64,000 bases of DNA from Forficula auricularia (Eukaryota; Arthropoda; Insecta; Dermaptera; Forficulidae): NCBI GenBank assembly GCA_024734495.1, contig JALMQS010000326.1:851130-915129 (forward strand). The letters run 5' to 3'. Shown here one piece after another: positions 54,810-64,000 of this stretch. The translations under genes and the position numbers were made by a program. A model generated the notes under the pieces. It saw only the letters and a list, made by a program, of their open reading frames with translations, was not told the origin of the DNA and searched no databases. Every line of letters starts with the position of its first letter. Position 1 is the first letter of the stretch.

Positions 54810-56440
54810 CTTAAATTTATTTCTTATAAATTAAACAGATCTGCTAATCTAATTTAAGCTCACAATCATTATTTGCGCGAAAACATACTGATTTTCAAAC
54901 ACCCAATATCCCTTCGAAATTTAATTAAAAAGAATTTCCCAACTCGAAAAAAAATTCATAGTTTATTGATTTCAGTTAAGCAATATTATTCATCCTTGGA
55001 AAAATAACAAAGTTCTACCTAGAATCTTTTTGCTTTATTTAATTTTGGTCGATTCGTGGTAACGCCTGCCGGTTAGGCATTTGCTCGACCATCGAATTTT
55101 AACCTTTTAACCAATCTAATTTATTTTCCGGATTAGAGTAACGAAGCCGATTCAAACGTAATCACTTAGATTCATTACCCTTTAAATCTCAGTTTGAATT
55201 TTAGATTTAGTTTTTAAGGGAATTCATTAATTATTTTATAGATTTAATTCTGGGCAATCAATAATAAATTATTTTAATTCATTATTTGAAAAGATTAATC
55301 AAATTTTTCTATTTTAGCGTAATTTTCAAAACAAAGAAAATGTATTATTTTTTATTCATGATAATTATTGACTATAAAGTATTTTTTTTTTTTTGGAACT
55401 TTTTCAAATCATGTCTAATTATTTCGATATTCCACAATTTCCAAATCGTGACATTTAAAACAATCTTTCGAAGAATGATTCGAACCAAATCACTACTTTA
55501 TACTTTTGTTCATTGAGATCACGATTCTTGTTAGAATTCATCTCTTTCAACTGACCTTAGATGTTTTAGAGAAAGCCTAAAGATAAAATTTTCTTTTAAG
55601 TTTTAAAATTCAGCTGATTTTAACTAGTAGAGAAAAATGATCTTTTAACCCCGCTATCATTTAAAGTCTTGAGTCATTCAGCTAATTTATTGCTATATTC
55701 CTTGGTATTTTATAAAGGTTGGGACCATCATCTCTTTGTATTTTTCGTAATACATTCTAATGTTTTAATTTTTCAATACAGACATTTATACATATATAGA
55801 ATACAGGCGCGTCCTGGGATCTCGAATTATGGGGAGGAGAAGAAGTACTAGCTTTAATATTTTTTTTTATCATAAGAATGGAAGAAATAGACAAGTTTAG
55901 AATTTCAATGTATCAAAATTGCAAGAGACTATTTTAGGGACGTGTTTTTTAGATCACAATAAACAAATAAGTTCATATAAACACGTCTCACTTGTAAATA
56001 TTTTTTTTAAATACCTCCTTGGTGTTGAAAGCAGTTTTCAGCACGACTAATCCAAGTTTCTTTGGAAACAGAACTATTCTTTATAATTGCTGAGGCTCCC
56101 ATAATACGATTTCTCAGTTGCTAAAGTTACATTAAGTATTTTTCTATAAAATCAGCAACAATATAAGAAAAGCAAACAGGCGTCATACATGTGACCTTGT
56201 ACATATTATTTTGAAGAATAAAATATATATATTTTCGACTCCAAATACATGTGATTCTTGATAAATATATGAAATTAAAAAATATCGTTTTTCGGTAAAA
56301 TACGACAGTCCCTAAAATACATTGAAAATAAAGAGACACTCTCGGTTAGTCTATTTCCTCGATTCTTTAACTGTGGTCCGAGGACTCCAGAGGGTCCGTG
56401 AAAGACCATTTATTTAAATATCCAGCGATACATTTTTACT
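54810..56440. other. AT-rich DNA without a supported gene
   Basis: Open frames at 55286-55516 and 56127-56339 are of AT-driven composition (F/Y/I-rich). A hAT-like left end (CTGTGGTCCGAGGACTCC at about 56370) is present without a matching right end. Confidence 0.45.
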
Positions 56441-56449
56441 AATCACATA

Positions 56450-56955
56450 CTACTAAAGGGCATTTGTGCCTGTCTCTGTTTGTATGTCCGTCCCCCCAGA
56501 GGGTGGGAGGTGGGATCCAGGAGTTGAGAGATGGGGTCCAGGGCGTAAGGGGTTCAGGGGCGGGGGCCCATAAAGGGCTTCTAAAGGGCATTTGTCTCTG
56601 TCCCTGTATGTACCTATGTTTCTATGTAGGGTGGGGAGTCTGGGGGGTGGGGTCCAGCGGGATACTAAAGAGGATTTGTGCCTATGTCTGTACCTATATA
56701 TTGTATACCTAAGTGGGGCTGAGAGGTTGGGTCCAGGGGTGAGGGCTGGGGTCCAGGAGGTGCGGAGTCCATGAAGTAGGTTTACTGGGTTGGAGGGTGG
56801 TCAGAGGAGGAGGAGAAGTTCCGGGGTTGGGGAGAGGGTCGGTGGGATGGGGAGTGGTTGGAGATGGATGAGAGGGAGTGTTCAAGTGACGGGGGGTCCA
56901 AGGGCGAAGCCCCTTGACTAGCAAGAGGCCCACCAAAGGCGGCCCTTGCAGCTAG
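56450..56955 (+). mobile_element. Helitron 3' portion with G-rich repeats
   Basis: Ends GCAGCTAG at 56955 before T, preceded by a GC hairpin (GGCCCACCAAAGGCGGCC), as in the Helitron ending at 35263. The last 60 bp are shared with it. Inside are three diverged units starting CTAAAGGGCATTTGTGCC (56455, 56581, 56665) and a G-rich minisatellite. A TC-type 5' end could not be placed, so it is either 5'-truncated or has a diverged end. The open frames here are composition artefacts. Confidence 0.8.
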
Positions 56956-56956
56956 T

Positions 56957-58370
56957 TTTTATTATAAAGTAGTGCCTATGAAATTATTGAGCCAGAAATT
57001 AAGTCTCAAGAATCTCGTAAAATGCCTAAGGTTGGAATGGGCTCCTCGGACTACATAAGTTTAAGAATTTCTGGCTCTATTTGAACAAAACCTGTGATAT
57101 CTCGCGATCTACCTTTTTGAGTTATTCTAATAAACTACAGATAAACAGAGTAGTGGCTTTTGGGTGTTCTTTGGACTATGGAGAGGTCAAAGCTCAAATT
57201 TTTGTTAAAAACTTAAACTATAAAAGTTATGTTATCCTTCCAAATAGAATTCAAAAATTTTAAGTCAAATTTATAATACTTATATGAATTTTAAAAACTT
57301 CAAAAAGACATTTTCCGGAAATTCCATTCCTGATTATTCACATATATTCTATATATAAAATATGGTAAGTGAAAGCAAAAAGGAAAATTTGAGCTGCGAT
57401 TGTCATTGAAACCATGAATTTTTCCGCCTGCGTACTTTTCGACATCCATCTTAATTTGAGACATATATTCGGACTTTCTTGTTTATTTTTATCTAGAGAA
57501 TTGCTGCCCATCTTAGAAATAACCTGTGATAATCTGATGAAAATATATGCTTACATAGAAACATATTAAACACTTTTTATATATGCATGAATTCACGAGT
57601 AGCATTTTTCTTTTCTTTAAAAGAGAATGTAAAATAATAAGGTGTTAGAAATAATCAGTAATAAATAATTTCATGGTCTGTCGATTTTTGAAAAATTAGT
57701 TTAATTTAAAATTACCTATTTAAACTTCTTGGCATCTGTTACCACTGAAATTACAGTTTAAAGTTTTACCTCTACATAACATTTTTTTAAATATAGAAAA
57801 GAAAACTAAGAATTTAAAAAAATTATAACTTACCTTCCATCACGGTTGAAAAGTATTTAAAGAAATCCTTCTTTCTTCCTCTCTCATATTGATGGAGAAA
57901 GAATCTGTTTTATAATTAAATAAATGTCAAGGTTTTTTTATTTGTTATTATACATTTAATTTATTTTATGAATATATTAAATACATTATAAAATTCACCG
58001 AAATATTGAAAATTAAATTAACAGTAAGTTTAATATCAGGAAAAGACTGTTCTTGGCCTTGTACTATGAATAGCATTCAAATTAATTATATGGATATGGT
58101 AAAAAAGAGTAAGTCTCAAGGCCGAAAACGAGACTAAACGACATTGCAATATAAGACTGCAATGAACTTCGATTTTGCTAAGGACAACTGCATTATTTCC
58201 AATGACATCAATGTCAGGACATTTAAATACATTTAGCACTGTTATTAACTCATATATATCTGACATAGAGAAAAGTTTCTTTATCGTCCACTAACTGTAT
58301 TTTATAAAATATAAAACTAGTCTATAGCTTATAGAAATTTAGAAATTTATTTATTCATTAATACAAAAAA
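56957..58370. other. AT-rich DNA, nothing recognised
   Basis: No bounded repeat, RNA gene or convincing coding sequence. The frames at 57081-57263 and 58036-58266 have no domain. Confidence 0.45.
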
Positions 58371-58371
58371 T

Positions 58372-58560
58372 ACAAAATAAATTACATTAACTACACAATC
58401 TTATGTACAGATTTTGATCCCGTTTCTTCAATCTTCCTCATTTTGGAGTAATGGCTAAAAAGCTCCCCGACCTCTGCCTTAAGCCTATCCACGAGTCTTG
58501 CATATTCATCCCCAAAATCCTCCCAAATTCCTCACAGTTCTGCCTTTTCTTTCTCCATTT
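58372..58560 (-). pseudogene. C-terminal coding relic of unknown family
   Basis: On the minus strand from about 58560: KMEKEKAEL, an in-frame TGA, then GIWEDFGDEYARLVDRLKAE, VGELFSHYSKMRKIEETGSK and SVHKIV with stop TAG at about 58395. The frame continues upstream for about 17 more codons with one stop. Charged, helical residues suggest a coiled-coil tail. AATAAA motifs follow 35-45 bp after the stop, so this looks like the end of a real transcript. A transposon or a host pseudogene are both possible; I do not recognise it. Confidence 0.45.
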
Positions 58561-59302
58561 TACACACCCTGTGTCTATACTTAATTAGATAGTATTAGTA
58601 CTCAATTGCTCTAGAATTGCCCGTTTTGCTTATTTCCAATTTCAAATATTTAATAGATTTATTTAATGATGAAAACTCGACACTATTTCAAAGGAGCCGA
58701 GACACACATGGACAAGTTGAGACGTGTTGGCGGATTAGTTTGGAAAAAATGTTTTCTCGAATATTTCGAATTATTATTTTCTCTTATGAAAAAATATCAA
58801 TTACGTAAAAAATAAAGATCGATTTATAAAATACATATTATGTTCATTTGGTTTTCCCTGAAAACGTTTCCTGAGAGTACAAAATACCAATCTTGAAAGG
58901 TTTTAGTTAATGAGCTGAAAATGGTACGCAAATATCTTACAATGCACCAAATTTGAGATTTTTATTTGAAAATATTTCCTGATTACATATACATTTTTTG
59001 CATGATTATATATTTTTAATGATTATTTATTTTTTATATTTGATTGAAGAGTAAAAATATATAATTATAAAATATATAATTATAAATAGACCGATAAAAT
59101 AATAAAATTTCAATGAATAAGATATTTATTAGCTAGTCTTAGTTGAAAATTTTCCATTGAGAAAGGGAGAAATTCTCCCGAAATTTTGGGTTTAATTAAA
59201 AGTTTAAATATTGTTTTTTAAAAAGATTTGTATTTATTTTAACAATCAATATTTTTTTTTTCTTAATATTTTCAACTATCTTTTTTGATCAACAAAATCG
59301 GT
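58561..59302. other. AT-rich DNA with a hammerhead-like fragment
   Basis: TTGAGAAAGGGAG...CTCCCGAAA at about 59156-59182 is the third copy of the altered-core hairpin (family H4), followed by TTTTGGGTTTAATTAAAAGT as in the 21270 copy. No gene is seen. Confidence 0.45.
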
Positions 59303-59314
59303 AGAATTAGTATA

Positions 59315-59609
59315 AAGATAAGAGTAAATAAATATTATATTTAATATTCATTTACTATGAGTTAAGGATTCTTGGTCACTTGTTTCACATTAAAATTAAA
59401 AATTAAAGATGTAAAAATTTTTCAATATATATATATATATATATATATTGAAAAATTTTACATCTTTTAATTTTTTAATTTTAATATGAAACAAGTGACC
59501 AAGAATCCTTAACTCATAGTAAATGAATAATAAATATAATATTTATTTACTCTTATCTTTATTAAAGATATTTCACCTTGCACCAACACCACAAAATCTC
59601 TACTAATTA
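59315..59609 (+). mobile_element. Palindromic insertion with 12-bp target duplication, no hammerhead seen
   Basis: Flanked by AGAATTAGTATA at 59303-59314 and 59610-59621. Arms of about 113 bp (59312-59424 and 59449-59562; for example TTAAGGATTCTTGGTCACTT and its partner) are about 96% identical around an (AT)n centre. A sense-only 3' tail (TTTCACCTTGCACCAACACC) follows. The layout, palindrome plus tail plus duplication, is that of the hammerhead elements, but CTGANGA and GAAA were not found. Confidence 0.8.
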
Positions 59610-59621
59610 AGAATTAGTATA

Positions 59622-61275
59622 TTTTATCTGCCCGGGACAATTTTTTCCTTCAAATGGGGCCCGTGTAAGCGAAAAGGTTAGACACCCCTGCGTCTATAGC
59701 TTATATTCTCTTATTTATTATTACTATATCAAACATTTTTTATAATTTCGTTGATATTGTTTTTTTTTGTGTATGAAATGTCAGGTTTTCACAATAAATT
59801 ATTTTTAGATCCTTTATTTTTATGATAAGTTCAAAATCGGGTAGAGATAGAAATCGTGTTAACATTTTCAAATGTTGTTGCTTGCTGTTAGTGAATTTCG
59901 TCAGATGAGAGGGCCTTCGATTTGTTTCAATAATACATTTAATATAAATTGAGAGAATTTTATTGAAGACTGCTCGTAAATATGATGGGGTGGCAGCCTG
60001 GCAGCCCAAGATTATAAAATTAAACAATTTTCAAATAAAAGCCCCAATATGTGTCCCTTTCAATATTTTAAAAACTGTAGTTTTGATCGAACATTATGGA
60101 TTTTCTTTCTCTTGATGTAAAAATACACAGAGAGGAGTTCTGCTTTAATTAATTTGATTGCTGGGTCAACGGAAAATGAATGGTTATTTAGATCAAGCAG
60201 AGGACAACCTCATTGATTTATCCTTATAAATCATCAAACTCTACTACTCTCGAGAAACTAAATCTTTTCAATCATATCTTCCATAGGTATTTTCAAAAAT
60301 ATTCTTGTTCTACTAGTAATCTAGCTGCAGAATTGCGACGCACTTTTTTTAATTTTGGCTGCTTAATTTAATTTAGAACTCTAAGCTGGCAAACGTGCTA
60401 CGTTAAAGTTATATCTTTATCTTGAGGCTACAACGACACATTAAGTAAAGGGAAATAGGCTTGAAATAATATCATTATGGTGATGCATATTTTAGTTAGT
60501 AAGTAGAACAATCAATAACATGAAAATCAGACAAACATTTTCTTATTCATGAGGTTTCCAAACCAGATAATCGATAACCAAACCTAACTGTCTCTTGGCA
60601 GTGAATCAGCTCTTCTACAGACTTGTAAAAATATCAAAAGAAATGAAAAACTCGAAAAGAAAGTCTAATCTCTAACTCAATATTATAGGAAAACTAAGTC
60701 CGAGAATGTTAAATTAAATCATTGGTCTTCGGATTAGAATATGATTGATAGATATACTTTGGAAGTATAAGTTTTTAAGTAAAATTTGAAGAAAAGTAAA
60801 TTTTTTTAAGAAACGCCACGCTATAATTTTAGAGCCTTCCGGATTTTTAATTAAATAAGGTGATAAATTTATTCTGATAACATCTTATTATTATATATTT
60901 ATTATGATTAATCTCATTCAAAAATTATATTTTCTCCTTCTTTGAACCTGCAGTTCTAAAGCTCAGAGAGAGATCATTATCTATTTTTCACATTGGAAAT
61001 ATAATGATTTAGGCATCAGAACTTACATTCTACGAGGTTTCCTTGAGTTATCGTTGGTATCGGAATCCATACAACTAGAAGAGAAAAAAATCATGGCTGA
61101 AAATGATTTTTTTCACGTTTAGACATTTTTAATGAAAAAAAAAAAATGAATTCAATATCTACTAGAAGATCCCGACTGCGCGTAGCCAGTAATTGAAAAA
61201 AAATGCTGTAGAAAAATAATTCCACTTTCATATAAATAAGGAGGTTCAATCGGGAGTAAGTGCTAAGAGTAAGTT
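59622..61275. other. AT-rich DNA, hAT-like fragment at 59630-59690
   Basis: AAGGTTAGACACCCCTG at about 59676-59692 looks like a hAT right end; no left end was placed. The 95-codon frame at 59740-60027 begins with TTG and has no domain. No gene is supported. Confidence 0.4.
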
Positions 61276-61458
61276 TTAAGACCCGTATCCACAGATACCT
61301 TCGACCTTTACCCAGCCCATAAAATCCCTTCTTCTTCTTTTCACGATGGAGGGGCCAACCCAGGCCTTTAGGGGATGCACCTTTTTGGTGTAACTCCTTC
61401 TATCATCATTTTCATTTAAAAAAAGTGCATCGCTTCTCACAAAAAGAGCTTCAGTCAC
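61276..61458 (-). other. Weak coding-like stretch
   Basis: On the minus strand 60 codons are open, with charged residues (for example WVGPSIVKRRRRDFMGWVKV) and raised GC content, but there is no ATG at the start and a TGA lies directly upstream in frame. A donor-like GG/GTAAAG occurs near 61305. Not enough to call a gene. Confidence 0.2.
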
Positions 61459-61943
61459 ATTTCACTAAATTTCGGAAAACAACAAAAAACTGTTTTTCAT
61501 TTTAAAGAGTAAAGATAATTTTTTACGGTGTTCAATGTTTAGATTATAAACATTTTGCATATATTTAAATTTGATTAGTCTATCAAAATCACTTATCAAT
61601 AATTTTTAAACAAATTTTGAAATTTTTGACTGATGCCCTTTTCGCAGAAAATAAAAGTTTTAAGTACATTCTAAAGAGGTTTTTTAAAAAATAAAACTCA
61701 GAATTTTTACAAGGTACAAATTAATCATTATTTGAAATATATAATAAATATTATTACTCAATCTTCTTCAGTACCTTGTTGAGTAGTTGGCCAAGAAAGT
61801 ATTTCTTTGTGGAATTCCATATATGGATGTTATCAACATACTTACCTAATCACTTTTATTATGTCCTCAACTTTTGCTATTTTTAAAGTCACTTTTTCAT
61901 CTTTATAGGCAATATTTTTTGGAGTGTTAGAAATTCTGTTTCC

Positions 61944-61955
61944 TGGTAACGAAAG
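61944..61955 (+). repeat. Left target-site duplication of the LINE
   Basis: TGGTAACGAAAG, repeated exactly at 63233-63244. It fixes the left boundary of the inserted LINE at 61956. Confidence 0.93.
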
Positions 61956-63232
61956 TCTAACCTCACATGCCTCCAAAATCCTAACCAAAATAATCCAAAG
62001 AAGAATAGAACAAAGAGTTGAAGAAAATCTGGGGGAAGACCAGTTCGGCTTTAGAAGAAACAGAGGCACCCGAGAAGCAATTCTCTCTCTTAGACTAATA
62101 ATAGAAAGGGCTTTTATCAGGGAAGAATCTGTCTACATCGGATTCATAGACCTAGAAAAAGCATTCGATAACGTCAATTGGGAAATTATGTTTAAAATAT
62201 TAAAACAGGCGGGAATAAAATTCAGAGAGAGAAGACTAATCTACAATCTATATCAAAACCAGACGGCAATTATAAATATTGGTGATGAACAAAGAGAAGC
62301 CAAAATAAAAAAAGGTGTAAGACAAGGATGTGTGCTGTCACCCATGATTTTCAACTTATACATAGAAGAAGCGATTAAAGAATTCAAAGACAAAATTGAT
62401 ACAGGTATAGAAATCCAAGGTCAAAAGATCGCTATGTTAAGATTTGCCGATGACATTGCCCTTCTAGGAAGCAATAAAAAAGAATTAGAGGACGCCTTGA
62501 ATGGAATTAACCAAATCCTAATAGAAGAAATCAAAATGAAAATAAACAAGAATAAACCAAGGTCCTAGTATGTACAAAAAGAACAAACGAGACAGGAATG
62601 CATCAAAATTAACCAAGAAAACCTAGAAGGAGTTAAGGAATTCCGCTACCTAGGAAGTAAAATAACATGGGATGGGAGGAGCAAAAACGAAATTAAATCA
62701 AGAATTGCCCAAGCAAAAATGGGGTTTAATTCAAAACAAAAACTACTATGCTCCTCCTCAATCAGCTTAGCAAACAGGAAGTTGCTATTGAAGACATATG
62801 TATGGAGCATAGCCATGTACGGGTGTGAAACCTGGACAATTGGAAAAGCGGAGAGAAAGAGATTGGAGGCTTTCGAAATGTGGTGCTACAGAAGAATGAT
62901 GAATATCAAATGGATGGATAAAATTACAAATGAAGAAGTTCTTGGAAGAATCGGAGAAAGAAGAACCTTGTGGAAGAGTCTGAAGAAGAGAAGAGGTCAG
63001 ATGATGGGGCACACACTGAGACATGGGGGACTGCTTAGGGATATCTTGGAGGGGAGGTGGGAAAGAAAAGGGGAAGGGGAAGACCCAGATTAGAATATTT
63101 CAACCAAATAATTGGGGATATGGGATGCCAGACATTTAGAGAGGTTAAACAGCTGGCGGGGGACAGAGTCGAGTGGAGACGGATTGTTGCATCAAACCAG
63201 TCTTAGGACTGTATACTCAATGATGATGATGA
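61956..63232 (+). mobile_element. 5'-truncated RTE-like LINE with 12-bp target duplication
   Basis: A 1277-bp insertion between two copies of TGGTAACGAAAG. It starts within the reverse transcriptase domain, so the endonuclease half is missing, as expected from incomplete reverse transcription. It ends with the tail TGATGATGATGATG, a short tandem repeat of the kind found at RTE-type 3' ends. The last 140 bp match the truncated copy at 27371-27494. The clade is inferred from the reverse transcriptase C terminus and the tail; Jockey/CR1-type assignment is not excluded. Confidence 0.93.
61957..63206 (+). pseudogene. LINE reverse transcriptase, C-terminal half, frameshifted
   Basis: This part of the ORF would copy the element RNA at a nicked target. 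Visible blocks in order: LTSHASKILTKIIQRRIEQR (first RT block), EDQFGFRRNRGTREAI, YIGFIDLEKAFDNVNW (the FxDxxKAFD-like block with the first catalytic Asp), GVRQGCVLSPMIFNLYIEEA, LRFADDIALLG (FADD active site, 62443-62454), and KMKINKNK, then a frameshift near 62550. FRYLGSKITWDG follows in another frame, then TYVWSIAMYGCETWTIGKAE, FEMWCYRRMMNIKW and the C-terminal VEWRRIVASNQS ending at 63206 after further frameshifts near 62585 and 63075. The ATG-led frame from 61924 is host sequence fused by chance. Three frameshifts make it inactive. Confidence 0.93.
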
Positions 63233-63244
63233 TGGTAACGAAAG

Positions 63245-64000
63245 ACTGAATGTATGTGGATCTCCTCCGTCAATGAACTTATTCACTAATACCTTACCTT
63301 TATCTTTTCTATTGTAGTGAAAAGAGTGAAAACTTGAAATTGAGCTATGAGATATCACAAGGATTCTTTCCTACAATTGCTATGTTTTGTAATCGTCTTA
63401 CACATTTAACAGAAACTCCATAAAGAGAAACAAATGCGTTCAAACACATTTGTTGTTTTACTTTGCCAACTAAGATATAGTATTTATACGAATTTAAGTT
63501 AAGTCTAGTACTTTCATTACTTCTAGGTCTTCTTCTCTGGATAGCAAACGGTTCAATCACTCCTTGCAGAAATATAGTAGTATATCCTGCATGTATGCCA
63601 ACCAAGAAAGATTCATTCATAAAGAGCATCAGTGAAGACCTTTATGCATAAATTGCTTGCTTACAAAACCTATTCTTTCACATACAGAGTCATTTGTCTG
63701 AAGTCCCTTTATCATAAACCGATGTAAATTCCGAAAACTCATATGAAAAGACATTAAACTAATTTTTGTAAAATTTGGACTGAAGCCCTTTTTGCATGAA
63801 GCGATTCAAGTAGTGAATACTACATATTTATAATACTTATACTACTAATATTATCAAAATATTTTGATTTCTTCTTTATCTAGTGAAAATTATGGATACC
63901 TACTTCATTTGCTTAGAACTTTTGTTTCTAGTTAAAAAAACCCTTTGCTTTGCCGCTGTAAAGAAATGATTTTCAAACTGGATTCTACATAAAAAGTTTC
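63245..64000. other. AT-rich DNA to the window end
   Basis: A 94-codon minus-strand frame at 63345-63629 has mixed composition but no recognisable domain and overlaps nothing known. The GTGAAAAGAGTGAAAACTTG word near 63318 is a diverged copy of the dispersed AAAAGTGAAAACTTTTTC motif. No gene is called. Confidence 0.4.

Noticed and set aside
57348..57361. TCTATATATAAAA as another Helitron 5' end
   Set aside because: The sequence that follows does not resemble the 33914 Helitron and no 3' CTAG hairpin lies downstream in the window.
59740..60027. 95-codon minus-strand ORF
   Set aside because: No ATG at the start, AT-driven residues, no domain, no splice sites of note.
61924..61956. N-terminal codons of the reverse transcriptase ORF
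   Set aside because: They lie outside the LINE, before and within the left target-site duplication, so they are not part of the protein.
1..64000. CRISPR array, operon, rRNA or intact tRNA genes
   Set aside because: No regularly spaced short repeats with unique spacers, no clustered coding frames and no RNA gene signatures were found; the content is that of eukaryotic nuclear DNA.

Overview
The window is about 70% AT, has no long intact gene, and is packed with eukaryotic transposable-element remains. The Tc1/mariner, hAT, Helitron, RTE-like, SINE and Penelope-type content, together with a U6 snRNA pseudogene of animal type, points to an animal nuclear genome. An arthropod, probably an insect, is most likely; the order cannot be fixed from this sequence. 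No bacterial operon structure, rRNA gene, intact tRNA gene or CRISPR array was seen. Host coding DNA, if present, is limited to a few candidate exons: about 11455-11530 on the minus strand with a consensus splice donor and an upstream TATA box, 52678-52722 on the plus strand with both splice sites, and some small weak ORFs.

Layout. 1-14 kb: AT-rich intergenic DNA with a foldback repeat (1170-1690), copies of a large dispersed family called X here (1855-2815, 4380-4910), a second family Y (5340-6080), two copies of a MITE that starts GGGGCC, and the candidate first exon near 11.5 kb. 14-22 kb: a decayed reverse transcriptase (14892-15801), a 119-bp satellite-like array that inverts on itself (16769-17898), a long foldback split by a hammerhead-ribozyme element and by a complete but dead Tc1 element (18620-21240), and a U6 pseudogene. 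22-33 kb: more MITEs, a 5'-truncated RTE-like tail, a hAT MITE whose empty site is preserved in another repeat copy, and a tRNA-derived SINE. 33-37 kb: a 1350-bp Helitron with both termini and a G-rich minisatellite. 37-52 kb: hAT MITEs, family X in inverted orientation, and a run of hammerhead elements, one nested in a deleted hAT transposon. 52-64 kb: candidate exon, two SINE insertions with target-site duplications (one just before 52.1 kb), a second Helitron 3' end, a 295-bp palindromic insertion, and a 1277-bp 5'-truncated RTE-like LINE with a 12-bp target-site duplication.

The most interesting signal is a set of at least four short insertions, each with a likely target-site duplication of 11-15 bp, built as inverted pairs around a type I hammerhead ribozyme core (CTGANGA, stem II, GAAA). 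Stem III is reduced to a self-complementary tetramer or hexamer, as expected for ribozymes that act as dimers. Hammerheads are known from Penelope-like retroelements and retrozymes; this foldback, short, multi-family arrangement is worth study. All family assignments rest on reading the sequence by eye.
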